64,000 nucleotides of DNA from Cyanobacteria bacterium RI_101 (lineage in GTDB: Bacteria; Cyanobacteriota; Cyanobacteriia; Cyanobacteriales; Microcystaceae): the NCBI GenBank assembly GCA_016471375.1, contig WGLZ01000054.1, forward strand, positions 18,124-82,123, written 5' to 3'. Each line of letters starts with the position of its first letter. Positions within the stretch are counted from its first letter, which is position 1. Below are positions 51,641-60,813 of the stretch, one piece after another. The notes under the pieces were generated by a model. The model did no database searches. It saw only the letters and a list, made by a program, of their open reading frames with translations, and was not told the DNA's origin. The translations under genes were made by a program, and so were the position numbers.

Positions 51641-52897
51641 TTACTCTAGGGGCATTGGCCCGTCTCGTCGAAGCCAAACGCTGGCGACTATAATCCCCAG
51701 CGTCGCGAGCAGAGCCATGGGATAGAAGACGTAGTTATAGCTCCCGAAGACCTCCCGCACGCGACCGGTGAGCAAGGTTCCCAACAACGCGCCGGCGCCG
51801 TAGGCGGTAAAGACGACGCCGTAATTTTGGGCGTACTGGTCAGGATTAAAGAAACGGAGGGTTAGGGTCGGCGCCATGGCCAGCCAACCCCCGAGACAGA
51901 ACCAAAAAAGAGAAAACCCAACCAGATAGGCGGCCACCGCCCCTTTTTGAGCCTGGGCCATCAACAGACAGGCGATCAGGATCAAAACATAGGAAAAAAT
52001 CGCCACGTAGCGAGGCTGGAAACGGTCGCTGAGCCAACCGAAGAGGGGGCGACTGACGCCGTTAAACAGGGCGAAGAGGGAGACGCTACCGGCGGCCACG
52101 GAGGGATTAATGGCGATAATTTCTTGCCCCACGGGGCTGGAAATGCCGATGGCGCTTAGCCCCACTAGGGTGGCGATGGCGTAGCAAATCCAGAGTCCGT
52201 AGAAGGCGCGACTTTTAAACAACGGTCTGGAATCGGCCCGGGAGGAAGAGAGCGGTAAGGTTCTCGACCCCGACGGGGGCCTCCAACCCTGGGGCGGCAA
52301 CTTCAGCGTCAAGGCGATGGCGAGAATGATCAACGTAAAGGCGATTCCCAGCATTCGCAGAGCGCCGCGAACGCCGTAGGCGCCGATCAGGTGATTCGCT
52401 AACGGCGCCGTAATCAGGGGAGAAACGCCAAAACCAATAATCGTCAATCCCACCGTCAAGCCCTTCTTGTCGGGAAACCAGCGGGAGACCACCACCATGG
52501 GCACGCCGTAGGCAATACCAATACCGGCGCCGGCGACAATCCCGTAGGCGAAAATTAAGCCGCCAATCTGAGTGGCGAAACTGGCGAGAATATAACCCAA
52601 GCCCACAATGACGCCGCCGATGGCGGTGGTGAGACGGGCGCCGAGGCGGGGAATATAAAAGCCCGCGATGGGCATGAGGATGGCGTAGGAAAGCAGAACA
52701 AAGGTATAGGGCAAGAGGCTAGCCGCGGGGCTAACGCCCAATTCGCGCTCTAGGGGGGTTCTGAAAATGCTCCAGGAATAGACGCTCCCCAGACAGGCTA
52801 AAACTGTCATGCCGAGGGGGATGAAAAACCATCGTCCCCGCTCCGGGGGCAAGCCGAAAACAGGGGTCAGGGGGCCGGACTGGGTGGCGGCGCTCAT
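51641..52897 (-). CDS. MFS transporter, oxalate/formate antiporter-like
   Basis: A 418-residue inner-membrane transporter with 12 predicted helices. The N-terminal helices (WFFIPLGMTVLACLGSVYSWSIFRTPLE) and IGFGVSPLITAPLANHLI, YGVPMVVVSRWFPDKKGL and FNGVSRPLFGWLSDRF are typical of the OFA family (oxalate:formate and monocarboxylate exchange). Substrate unproven. It is alone; tRNA-Met lies beyond its 3' end and sdhB is divergent. Confidence 0.9.
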   Translation of the reverse strand: MSAATQSGPLTPVFGLPPERGRWFFIPLGMTVLACLGSVYSWSIFRTPLERELGVSPAASLLPYTFVLLSYAILMPIAGFYIPRLGARLTTAIGGVIVGLGYILASFATQIGGLIFAYGIVAGAGIGIAYGVPMVVVSRWFPDKKGLTVGLTIIGFGVSPLITAPLANHLIGAYGVRGALRMLGIAFTLIILAIALTLKLPPQGWRPPSGSRTLPLSSSRADSRPLFKSRAFYGLWICYAIATLVGLSAIGISSPVGQEIIAINPSVAAGSVSLFALFNGVSRPLFGWLSDRFQPRYVAIFSYVLILIACLLMAQAQKGAVAAYLVGFSLFWFCLGGWLAMAPTLTLRFFNPDQYAQNYGVVFTAYGAGALLGTLLTGRVREVFGSYNYVFYPMALLATLGIIVASVWLRRDGPMPLE

Positions 52898-53037
52898 ACT
52901 GGCTCCGAGAGAAAACTAAGGTCTGAAGAACGAAGAACGGCGCCTAGGCCTTTCTTAATATTGGCTACTTTACCGAACTGTCGGAAAGCCAAAGCGCCGT
53001 ATTACACTAAGAGCAGTTCCGCCCCTCATTCTCGTCA

Positions 53038-54030
53038 ATGGAAATCCAACTCCAGATCCAGCGCCAACGTCCCCAGGGCGCTCCTTATACCCAAAGCTAC
53101 CGCCTGGACGTCGACCCCAGCGCCACCCTACTGGACTGTTTACTGCAACTGAAGGGAGAGCAAGACGGCTCCTTGACCTTTCGCAAGAATTGTCGCAACA
53201 CCATCTGCGGCAGTTGCGCCATGGTCATTAACGGGCGCTCGGCGCTGGCCTGTAAGGAAAACGTGGCGGGGGAACTGCGGGCCTTTCCCGACCAAACCGA
53301 GGCGGGTCTGCCGGTGATCACCGCGGCGCCCTTAAAAAATTTGCCGGTGGTTAAGGATTTAGCCGTGGAGATGGCGCCTTTTTGGCGGGATTTAGAAGCC
53401 GTCGCGCCCTATCTGCAAACGGAAGCGCCGCCGCAGGGGGAAGAATTTCGTCAAACCCCGGCCCAACGGGAACAACTCAACGCCCTGGGGAACTGTATTC
53501 TCTGCGGCGCTTGCTATTCGGAGTGCAACGCTAAACAGGTTAACCCTGATTTTGTCGGCCCCCACGCCCTGGCGAAGGCCCAGCGCCTGCTAGGGGATAA
53601 CCGGGATCAGGCGGACGCCCAGCGGTTAGCGGAATACAACAGCGCCGTCTCCGGGGTCTGGGGCTGTACCCGCTGTTATCAGTGCAACGACGTCTGCCCG
53701 ATGGACGTGGCGCCGATGGATCAAATCGGCAAAATCAAGCAACGGATTTTGGCCCAGGAAAGCGCCGCCAGCAGTCGCCCCGTCCGCCACCGCAAGGTCT
53801 TGGTGGATCTGGTCAAGGCCGGCGGCTGGGTGGACGAGCGCAAGTTCGGCGTCTATGTGGTGGGGAACTACTTCCGGGATCTGGGGGGCATCGCCAGCGT
53901 TTTGCCCTTGGGCTTGCGACTCCTCGTTAATGGCAAGTTTCCCTTGACCTTCCATCCTTCCCAGGGAACCCGGACGGTGAAGGCGCTGATTGAACGGGTC
54001 GAAGCCGGGGCGGATTTGTCCCAAACTTAA
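53038..54030 (+). CDS. sdhB: Succinate dehydrogenase/fumarate reductase iron-sulfur subunit
   Basis: Carries electrons from the flavoprotein to quinone in thylakoid or plasma membrane. The 330 residues have the [2Fe-2S] site CRNTICGSCAMVINGRSALAC and two cysteine clusters (NCILCGACYSECNAKQVNP and GCTRCYQCNDVCPMD) for [4Fe-4S] and [3Fe-4S]. About 80 extra C-terminal residues (KVLVDLVKAGGWVDERKFG onwards) follow the usual fold, as in the cyanobacterial type. No sdhA or membrane anchor gene is adjacent. Confidence 0.95.
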   Translation: MEIQLQIQRQRPQGAPYTQSYRLDVDPSATLLDCLLQLKGEQDGSLTFRKNCRNTICGSCAMVINGRSALACKENVAGELRAFPDQTEAGLPVITAAPLKNLPVVKDLAVEMAPFWRDLEAVAPYLQTEAPPQGEEFRQTPAQREQLNALGNCILCGACYSECNAKQVNPDFVGPHALAKAQRLLGDNRDQADAQRLAEYNSAVSGVWGCTRCYQCNDVCPMDVAPMDQIGKIKQRILAQESAASSRPVRHRKVLVDLVKAGGWVDERKFGVYVVGNYFRDLGGIASVLPLGLRLLVNGKFPLTFHPSQGTRTVKALIERVEAGADLSQT

Positions 54031-54080
54031 ACTCTGGAGGCTGGACTCCGTCATTGGAAAGTCCCGGTGTAAAAGCGGCG

Positions 54081-55259
54081 CTAGTTTCTGCTAACTAAAA
54101 ACGCCCCGAGGCGCCGGGCGGCTTCCGCCAAGCGGGGTTCTTGTTGTACCAAGGCGAGGCGCGCAAACCCTTCTCCTTGAGCGCCGAAGCCAACGCCGGG
54201 GGAGAGCGCCACTCCGGTTTGCCGGAGCAGGTCGAGACAAAAGGATTGGGAGTCTGGCGGAAAACCCGACGGCAAGGGCGTCCAGAGATAAAGGGTGGCG
54301 GGGGGGAGAGGCGTGGGCCAACCGAGTTCATTCAGGGCGCCGACCAAGAAATCCCGGCGCTGTCGGTAGGTCTCGACGGTGGGGGCAACCCAGTCTTCGG
54401 CGCTGTCCAGCGCCGTCATGGCGCCTCTTAAAATGCCTTCATACTGATTAAAGTCCACCATGGCCTTGATCCGCCGCAAGGCGCCGATTAGGGACGGGTC
54501 GCCAATGGCGAAGCCGACCCGAAAACCCCCCATATTGTAGGACTTAGAGAGGGTGAAAAATTCGATCAATCCCCGTCGATTCGAGGCCCCTGCCAAGAGG
54601 GACGGCGCCGAGTAGCCCGGCTCAAAGACAATATCTAAATAGGGAAAATCATGAATCAGGACGATCTCTCGGCGCTGGGCAAAACCAATCGCTTCCGCAA
54701 AAAAACCTTCCGGCGCCACCGCGGCGGTGGGGTTGTGGGGATAGCTGAGGATTAAGAGTTTAGCCCGCTCTAAAATCTGGGGGGGAATGGCGGCGAAATC
54801 CGGCAAAAATTGATTTTCCGCCGTTAGAGGCAGAGGGTAAATCTCGCCCCCCGCCAGACGAACGCCGCCCCAGTGGGAGGGATAACCCGGATCGAGAAGG
54901 AGCGCGACGTCCCCCGGATTCAGTATGGCCAGGGGCAAGTGGGCCGCGCCTTCCTGGGAGCCGATCAGGGCCAAGACCTCCGTCTCGGGATCAACCTTGG
55001 AGCCAAAGCGTCGCTCGTACCAGCGAGCGACGGTTTCCCGAAAGGGGAGGGTGCCCCGGTGGAGAAGATAGCCGTGGGTGCGGGGATCCCTCAGCGCCGC
55101 CGCGACGGTCTCCAAAATCGGCGCCGGGGTCGGCAGATCAGAGGAGCCGAGGGAGAGATCGATTAAATCCCGTCCCGCGGCCACAGCTTCGGCCTTCGCC
55201 CGGTCCATTTCGGCGAAGACATTAGCGCCCAAGTTTTCCAGACGACGGCTCCACGGCAT
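54081..55259 (-). CDS. PLP-dependent class I/II aminotransferase (LL-diaminopimelate aminotransferase-like)
   Basis: A fold-type I aminotransferase of 392 residues. LSLGSSDLPTPAPI and GYLLHRGTLPFRETVARWY are typical of the family; the cofactor Lys is in TLSKSYNMGGFRVGFAIG, and LSYPHNPTA is the Asn-containing PLP-ring site. It resembles enzymes annotated as LL-diaminopimelate or alanine/aspartate aminotransferases; the amino donor cannot be settled by reading. It follows GT2 on the same strand with 29 bases between. Confidence 0.9.
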   Translation of the reverse strand: MPWSRRLENLGANVFAEMDRAKAEAVAAGRDLIDLSLGSSDLPTPAPILETVAAALRDPRTHGYLLHRGTLPFRETVARWYERRFGSKVDPETEVLALIGSQEGAAHLPLAILNPGDVALLLDPGYPSHWGGVRLAGGEIYPLPLTAENQFLPDFAAIPPQILERAKLLILSYPHNPTAAVAPEGFFAEAIGFAQRREIVLIHDFPYLDIVFEPGYSAPSLLAGASNRRGLIEFFTLSKSYNMGGFRVGFAIGDPSLIGALRRIKAMVDFNQYEGILRGAMTALDSAEDWVAPTVETYRQRRDFLVGALNELGWPTPLPPATLYLWTPLPSGFPPDSQSFCLDLLRQTGVALSPGVGFGAQGEGFARLALVQQEPRLAEAARRLGAFLVSRN

Positions 55260-55288
55260 AGCGATTGAGATTCCTTCCTGTTTCTTTC

Positions 55289-56314
55289 CTAAATCGGCGC
55301 CGCGGGGGGTTTAGCCAAACTCTCCTCCGGGTTGCCTTTATATTCAATCAGCGCCGTTCGCTTGCCCCGCCGGCGGTTCCAGTGGTACAGGAGTTGACCT
55401 TGCAGATTGGGAAAGCGACCGAGAACGCAGAAAAAAGCGTAGAGCGCCGCGTTCTGGGGAGAAAGATTTCGGGCCCGTTGGTTTCGATAAATTTTTAAAC
55501 CGTAGAGGGGATAACCCAGGAGTAATAATAAACTTAACCAGGGGGAAATCAAGAGAGACGCCGCGATTAACCCCGGCACAACCGCGCCCCAAAGGACATT
55601 ACTGCGCAACTGCTTCCGGTCTCCTAGGGTTAAATCCTCGGGGTAAAGCGCCGTCGTTTCCGCAAAGGCGTGGCCGGCCCGGGCCGCCCGGCGCCACCAT
55701 TGCCCCAGGGAAAACATTTGGGCGTCGTGGAGGGTCATCTCCGCGTCTAGGCGGTAAACGCGCCAACCGCGCTGTCGCAGACGATAACAGAGTTCCGGCT
55801 CTTCCCCGGCGATTAAGGTCTCGTTAAAGCCCCCGACCGCCTTAAAGGCTTCTAAACGCATCAGAGAATCGCCGCCGCAGGCTAGGGCCTCGCCCACGGG
55901 GGTGTCCCACTCCAGATCGCAGAGACGGTTAAAAATGGATTTTTCCGGGAACCGCTCCCGGCGCCGACCGCAGACCACAGCCCAGTCGGGATGCTTTTCC
56001 AGAGCGGTTTGGGCGGTTTCCAACCATCCCGGCGCCGCCTCGCAGTCTCCGTCCACAAACTGAACCCAAGCTAAATCCGGGTGTTGAGCCAGTAAAGCCT
56101 CCACCCCGGCGTTGCGGGCCCGGGCGGCGGTAAAGGGCAGACTCAGATCCAACTCCGCCGTCATCATGCCCAAGGAGCGGGCGAAGTCCACACTGCCGTC
56201 CGAGGAGCCGGAATCCACATAGACGCAGGGGCCGGCGCCGAGAACGGAGCGGAGGCAAACTTTGAGGCGCTCCCCTTCGTTGCGTCCAATAACGACTAGA
56301 CCAAGACGGCTCAT
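55289..56314 (-). CDS. Glycosyltransferase family 2, membrane-bound
   Basis: A 341-residue GT-A glycosyltransferase. LGLVVIGRNEGERLKVCLRSVL, VYVDSGSSDGSVDFA and the metal motif in VQFVDGDCEAAPGWLE are present, followed by an acceptor domain (GGFNETLIAGEEPELCYRLR) and two hydrophobic segments near 245-275 that place it at the membrane. Substrate unknown. It starts ten bases after petL and could share its transcript. Confidence 0.9.
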   Translation of the reverse strand: MSRLGLVVIGRNEGERLKVCLRSVLGAGPCVYVDSGSSDGSVDFARSLGMMTAELDLSLPFTAARARNAGVEALLAQHPDLAWVQFVDGDCEAAPGWLETAQTALEKHPDWAVVCGRRRERFPEKSIFNRLCDLEWDTPVGEALACGGDSLMRLEAFKAVGGFNETLIAGEEPELCYRLRQRGWRVYRLDAEMTLHDAQMFSLGQWWRRAARAGHAFAETTALYPEDLTLGDRKQLRSNVLWGAVVPGLIAASLLISPWLSLLLLLGYPLYGLKIYRNQRARNLSPQNAALYAFFCVLGRFPNLQGQLLYHWNRRRGKRTALIEYKGNPEESLAKPPAAPI

Positions 56315-56324
56315 GGGGAATCGC

Positions 56325-56423
56325 CTAGATCAACTTAACCGCCCGCAGGCCGTAGAGCAGACCCAGGGTTAAACCGGTGAAGACGACCAAATAACCAACA
56401 AATAAACCAGCGCCGGCGGCCAT
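56325..56423 (-). CDS. petL: Cytochrome b6f complex subunit PetL
   Basis: A single-helix 32-residue protein, [17 protein letters not shown] followed by [15 protein letters not shown]. The length, one membrane helix and the end LRAVKLI correspond to PetL, which stabilises the dimeric b6f complex (cyanobacterial PetL ends IKSIKLI-like). GAGGT lies about nine bases before the ATG. It is divergent from aroB and directly upstream of GT2. The call rests on a very short sequence, hence moderate confidence. Confidence 0.7.
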   Translation of the reverse strand: MAAGAGLFVGYLVVFTGLTLGLLYGLRAVKLI

Positions 56424-56496
56424 AGTGAAAAACCTCGATTTTTGGAGAGATCAATTTTTTGTTATTGTACGTGGAAGCGCCCCCACTGCATCGCCC

Positions 56497-57594
56497 ATGA
56501 CCTGCGTTATTGACGTTCCCCTGCCCCAGAACCCCTACCAAGTCCGCGTCGCCCCTGGCTCGCTCCCGGATCTCGGCGCCGAGTTGAGCCGACTGGGGTT
56601 AGACGCCAAAATTTTAGTGGTTTCCAACCCGGAAATCTTCGAGCATTACGGGCCCCTGGTGTTAGCCTCCCTGCGGCGTCAGGGTTTCCAACCGGAGGTT
56701 CATCTCGTCCCGGCGGGGGAAGGCTCGAAAACGTTAAGCATGGTCTCGGAACTCTACGACGCGGCGCTAGATCTGCGGCTAGAGCGCCGTTCCGCTTTTT
56801 TAGCCCTGGGGGGCGGCGTGGTGGGGGATCTGACGGGCTTCGCGGCGGCCACCTGGTTGCGGGGCGTGAATTTTATCCAGGTTCCCACCTCCCTGCTGGC
56901 CATGGTGGACGCCTCCATTGGCGGTAAAACCGGGGTCAACCATCCCCAGGGAAAAAACCTCATCGGCGCTTTTTATCAACCCCGCTTGGTTCACATCGAT
57001 CCCCAGGTGTTGAAAACCTTGCCGGAGCGGGAGTTTCGGGCCGGGATGGCGGAGGTGATTAAGTACGGCGTTATTTGGGACTCCGACTTATTTGCGGCGC
57101 TGGAGGCGGAGGAAAACCTATCGTCTCTAGAGACCATTTCCCCGGAACTGTTGACGACCCTGATCCGGCGCTCTTGCCAAGCCAAGGCGGACGTGGTCAG
57201 TCAGGACGAGCGGGAGGGGGGACTGCGGGCGATTTTAAACTATGGCCACACTCTCGGCCATGGGGTGGAGAGTTTAACCGGCTACGGCCCCGTCAACCAC
57301 GGGGAAGCGGTGGCCATTGGCATGGTCGGCGCCGGAGCCTTGGCTGTCAAGCTCGGGTTATGGACGGAAGCGGAAAACCGGCGCCAGTTGGCCTTGCTGG
57401 AAAAAACCGGCTTGCCGACTCGTCTGCCGGAATCGATTAATATTTCCGAGTTAATCGCTAGTTTGCAATTGGATAAAAAAGTGCAAGGGGGCAAAGTCCG
57501 CTTTATCCTCCCGGAAACGATTGGCCGGGTTAAGATGACCGACCAGGTTGACGCCGACACCTTAACTGCCCTGTTAGAGTCCCTCAAAGATTAA
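56497..57594 (+). CDS. aroB: 3-dehydroquinate synthase
   Basis: The second enzyme of the shikimate pathway; converts DAHP to 3-dehydroquinate with NAD+ and a divalent metal. The 365 residues have [18 protein letters not shown], the NAD-binding [40 protein letters not shown] and metal-binding [11 protein letters not shown] and [10 protein letters not shown]. The ATG at 56497 is chosen over an in-frame GTG at 56425, which would overlap the petL start region. It ends 18 bases before the convergent HpnA-like gene. Confidence 0.97.
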   Translation: MTCVIDVPLPQNPYQVRVAPGSLPDLGAELSRLGLDAKILVVSNPEIFEHYGPLVLASLRRQGFQPEVHLVPAGEGSKTLSMVSELYDAALDLRLERRSAFLALGGGVVGDLTGFAAATWLRGVNFIQVPTSLLAMVDASIGGKTGVNHPQGKNLIGAFYQPRLVHIDPQVLKTLPEREFRAGMAEVIKYGVIWDSDLFAALEAEENLSSLETISPELLTTLIRRSCQAKADVVSQDEREGGLRAILNYGHTLGHGVESLTGYGPVNHGEAVAIGMVGAGALAVKLGLWTEAENRRQLALLEKTGLPTRLPESINISELIASLQLDKKVQGGKVRFILPETIGRVKMTDQVDADTLTALLESLKD

Positions 57595-57612
57595 AATTCC
57601 CGGCAACTCTCC

Positions 57613-58608
57613 TCAGACATAACGGCGCTCTCGATACCAAGCCACCGCGTCCGCCAGCGCCTGATCGATGGAGGATTGGGGCAGACCTAACTCCCTGACG
57701 GCCCGACTGCTGTCATAGTACATTTTCTGGGCCGACATCTTGACGCCGTCGAGAGCCACGGTGGGTTGATAGCCCAACGGCGCCAGCAGTTTTTCTTCCA
57801 CCCAGGCCACGGTCAAGGGTAAAGCCAAGGGCACTGTCCGGGTCGGCGCCGGCAGGCCGGTAATAGCGGCCAATTTTTGCAGGATTTCCAGCAGGGAAAG
57901 ATTTTGACTCCCCAAGATATACCGCTCCCCCGGTCGCCCCTTTTGATAGGCCAGCAGATGACCCCAGGCGACGTCCCGCGCGTCGATCAGGTTTAACCCG
58001 GTGTTGACATAGACCGGCATCCGGCGCCGGAGAAACCGCAGAATTAAATCGCCGGTGGGGGTCGGTTTACTATCCCAGGGGCCCACGGGCGTGCTGGGAT
58101 TGACGATAACCACATTCTGACCGGCCGCGGCGGCTTGTTTCGCCTCCTGCTCCGCCCAATATTTAGAGCGCTTATAGGCGCCGATTAATTTTTCCGGGGG
58201 ACTTTGATAGGATTCGTCCGCCGGTTCTCCATTGGGTTTAACCCCTAGCGCCGCCACGGAACTGGTATAAACCACTCGCTCAATCCCCGCAGCCCGGGCG
58301 GCGGCTAAGACTTGGCGGGTTCCCAAGACATTGCTTTGATAAAGACTCGGATAATCCTTCTGCCAGAGGGAATAGTGGGCCGCGACGTGGAACAGCCCCC
58401 GACATCCCCGCATTTTTGTCGCCAGTCCGTCGTCCAACAGGTCGCCGAGAACCCATTCCAGACCTTGACCCTCTAAATCGGCTAAGTTATGCCCCGGCGG
58501 CAGAGAGCGGGCCAACGCCCGCACCGAGTACCCCTGCTCAAGCAGGAGCCGGATTAAATTGGCGCCCACAAAACCCGTGCCGCCGGTGACAAATACTTTT
58601 TCGCTCAT
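57613..58608 (-). CDS. hpnA: NAD-dependent epimerase/reductase, HpnA (hopanoid-associated) type
   Basis: An extended short-chain dehydrogenase of 331 residues. The NAD(P)-binding motif GGTGFVGANLIRLLLEQGY, VAAHYSLW, the catalytic YKRSKYWAEQEA (Tyr-x3-Lys) and NPSTPVGPWDSKPTPTG are typical of proteins called HpnA or dihydroflavonol-4-reductase-like. HpnA genes often lie near squalene-hopene cyclase, but none is seen here, so the name reflects similarity. The start is the Met at 58608; divergent from the M16 peptidase. Confidence 0.88.
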   Translation of the reverse strand: MSEKVFVTGGTGFVGANLIRLLLEQGYSVRALARSLPPGHNLADLEGQGLEWVLGDLLDDGLATKMRGCRGLFHVAAHYSLWQKDYPSLYQSNVLGTRQVLAAARAAGIERVVYTSSVAALGVKPNGEPADESYQSPPEKLIGAYKRSKYWAEQEAKQAAAAGQNVVIVNPSTPVGPWDSKPTPTGDLILRFLRRRMPVYVNTGLNLIDARDVAWGHLLAYQKGRPGERYILGSQNLSLLEILQKLAAITGLPAPTRTVPLALPLTVAWVEEKLLAPLGYQPTVALDGVKMSAQKMYYDSSRAVRELGLPQSSIDQALADAVAWYRERRYV

Positions 58609-58675
58609 GGGAGGCGCGTTAGAAAGATCGGGATCGGTAAAGATAAAATGTAAGCTATCACACCCGTCCCTCTCT

Positions 58676-60199
58676 ATGGTTTTACTCTTCCGCTTTTGGG
58701 GCGCGCTCCTTTGTCTCCTCCTCTGGGGAACGGGCCCCGGCGCCGCCCAGACCGCCAATCCCGAAATTGAGCGCTACCTGACCCAAGCCCAGGCCAATAT
58801 CAGCCAGTTTACCCTGGACAACGGCATGACCTTTATTGTCAAAGTCAATCCCAGGGCGCCGGTGGTCTCCTTTTACACCTACGCGGACGCGGGGGGCGTC
58901 GACGAGCCGGAGGGACAAACGGGGGTGGCCCATTTTCTGGAGCACCTGGCCTTTAAGGGCACCCGACGCATCGGCACCACAAATTACGCCCAGGAGGCGA
59001 AACTCCTAGAGGAATTGGATCTGGTTTCTCAGCAATTACGACGGGCCCGAGGGGAGGGAGCGCCGACGGAGACCCTAGAGCGCCGTTTTCAGGAATTACA
59101 ACAGGAAGCGGGACAGTATGTGAAACGCAACGAATTGGGGCAAATTGTGCAGGAATCCGGGGGCGTGGGCATGAACGCCGCCACCTCCGCCGACTCTACG
59201 GTTTATTTTTACAGCCTCCCGGCCAACAAGCTGGAACTCTGGATGTCCTTAGAGTCGGAGCGCTTTCTGGAGCCGGTCTTTCGAGAATTTTATCAAGAGC
59301 AACAGGTGATCCTGGAAGAGCGCCGTCTGCGGACGGAAAACAGCCCCATCGGCCAGATGATCGAAGCCTTTCTCGACGCGGCTTTTAAAGTCCACCCCTA
59401 CCGGCGCCCGGTCATCGGCTACGACGAAGATATCCGCAACCTCCGGCGCCAAGACGTGGCGGCGTTTTTTGAACGCTACTACGGCCCGGGGAATTTAACC
59501 GTCGCCATTGTGGGGGACGTGGATCCCGCCGAGGTTAAACGTTTAGCCCAGACCTATTTCGGGCGCTTTCCCAAACGGCCTAATCCGCCCGCCTTAACGG
59601 TTCAGGAGCCGCCCCAACAAGAACCCCGCTCCGTGACCCTCGCCCTCAACTCCCAACCCTGGTACCTGGAAGGCTACCACCGCCCCGGCGCCGATTCCCC
59701 GGACGACGCGGTTTACGACGTTTTAACCACGATTCTCAGTAGCGGCCGGGCTTCCCGTTTGTACCAAAGTCTGGTGGAGGATCAACAAATCGCCCTAGTC
59801 GCCCAGGGCTTCAACGGCTTTCCGGGGGATAAATACCCCAACTTACTCCTTTTCTACGCCCAGGCCTCCCCCCAGGGCAGTCTAGAGACCATCGAAGCGG
59901 CGCTGGCCCGAGAAATTGAGCGGCTGAAAACCGAGCCGGTGAGCGCCGAGGAACTCCGGCGAGCGAAGACCCTCCTCCAGGCGGAGCTTCTGCGTAGTTT
60001 AGATTCCAATTCTGGTCTAGCGGAACTCCTCGCCCGTTATCAGGTTAAAACCGGGGACTGGCGCAATCTCTTTAAACAACTGGCGGCCATCGCCCAAGTC
60101 TCTCCCGCGGATCTGCGACGGGTGGCCCGACAAACCTTTACTCCCGAAAATCGCACCGTGGGGCGGCTCCAATCCTCTACCGGCGCCGGAGGCAGTTAA
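58676..60199 (+). CDS. M16 family zinc metallopeptidase, secreted
   Basis: A pitrilysin-type peptidase of 507 residues from the chosen start. A signal peptide (FRFWGALLCLLLWGTGPGAAQ) precedes the first M16 domain with the inverted zinc motif HFLEH (VAHFLEHLAFKGT) and the downstream Glu (QVILEERRLR). A second, non-catalytic half begins near residue 250. Role by family: degradation of small peptides in the periplasm. The ATG at 58676 follows TAAAAT 27 bases upstream. The VOC gene starts three bases after its stop. Confidence 0.93.
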   Translation: MVLLFRFWGALLCLLLWGTGPGAAQTANPEIERYLTQAQANISQFTLDNGMTFIVKVNPRAPVVSFYTYADAGGVDEPEGQTGVAHFLEHLAFKGTRRIGTTNYAQEAKLLEELDLVSQQLRRARGEGAPTETLERRFQELQQEAGQYVKRNELGQIVQESGGVGMNAATSADSTVYFYSLPANKLELWMSLESERFLEPVFREFYQEQQVILEERRLRTENSPIGQMIEAFLDAAFKVHPYRRPVIGYDEDIRNLRRQDVAAFFERYYGPGNLTVAIVGDVDPAEVKRLAQTYFGRFPKRPNPPALTVQEPPQQEPRSVTLALNSQPWYLEGYHRPGADSPDDAVYDVLTTILSSGRASRLYQSLVEDQQIALVAQGFNGFPGDKYPNLLLFYAQASPQGSLETIEAALAREIERLKTEPVSAEELRRAKTLLQAELLRSLDSNSGLAELLARYQVKTGDWRNLFKQLAAIAQVSPADLRRVARQTFTPENRTVGRLQSSTGAGGS

Positions 60200-60202
60200 A
60201 CC

Positions 60203-60634
60203 ATGAATACCCCCCCCTTATTCCATCTTGCCATCCCCGTGGGAGATATTCCCCAAGCCAAGGCCTTTTACTGCGAGCGCCTAGGGTGTCGGAGCGGGCG
60301 GGAAACGCCCCAAGCCCTGATTTTGGACTTTTACGGTCATCAACTGGTGGCCCACACCACCCTGGAGCCGATTCCCGTCCAAAAGGGGGTCTATCCCCGT
60401 CATTTTGGGGTCGTCTTTTCTGAACTGAAGGATTGGCGGGATTTAGTCGCAAGACTTCAAGCCCAGGGGGCGGAATTTGTGGTGGAGCCGAAACAGCGTT
60501 TTCCCGATCAACCCGCGGAGCACCACACCTTTTTTATCAGCGATCCCTTTGGCAATTTGTTGGAATTTAAGGTTTACCGTTACCCCGAGGCCATCTTCGG
60601 CGCTCGGGACTTTACGGCCATTGGCGACCGGTAG
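60203..60634 (+). CDS. VOC-family (glyoxalase/dioxygenase fold) protein
   Basis: A 143-residue protein of the vicinal oxygen chelate superfamily: FHLAIPVGDIPQAKAFYCERLGC and SDPFGNLLEFKVYRY flank two beta-alpha-beta-beta-beta units. Possible metal ligands are His8 at the start, His60-region residues and the Glu in LLEF. The reaction is not known. It begins three bases after the M16 peptidase gene and is likely co-transcribed. A 100-base inverted-repeat element follows. Confidence 0.88.
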   Translation: MNTPPLFHLAIPVGDIPQAKAFYCERLGCRSGRETPQALILDFYGHQLVAHTTLEPIPVQKGVYPRHFGVVFSELKDWRDLVARLQAQGAEFVVEPKQRFPDQPAEHHTFFISDPFGNLLEFKVYRYPEAIFGARDFTAIGDR

Positions 60635-60645
60635 CCATCCTGTTT

Positions 60646-60745
60646 ACCACCCCGTCAGGCTACGCCTGCCACCCCTCCAAAGGAGGGGAATTTTTCACAG
60701 ATAAGTCATTGTCGCAGTTCTCCTCCCCTTGAGGGGCGGGGTGGT
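60646..60745 (+). repeat. 100-bp element with 9-bp terminal inverted repeats (MITE-like)
   Basis: ACCACCCCG (60646-60654) and its complement CGGGGTGGT (60737-60745) bound a 100-base sequence. Inside are smaller hairpins (CCCCTCC with GGAGGGG near 60672-60688, and CTCCCCTTGAGGGG near 60724-60736). Such elements are known as small non-autonomous repeats in cyanobacteria. No open frame is inside. The gap 60635-60813 otherwise holds nothing recognisable. Confidence 0.6.
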
Positions 60746-60813
60746 GAATCTCTCCTTGATCGTCAAGAGCTTGATCTACGAATCACTTACAACCGCTATA
60801 TATCAGCAAATAT

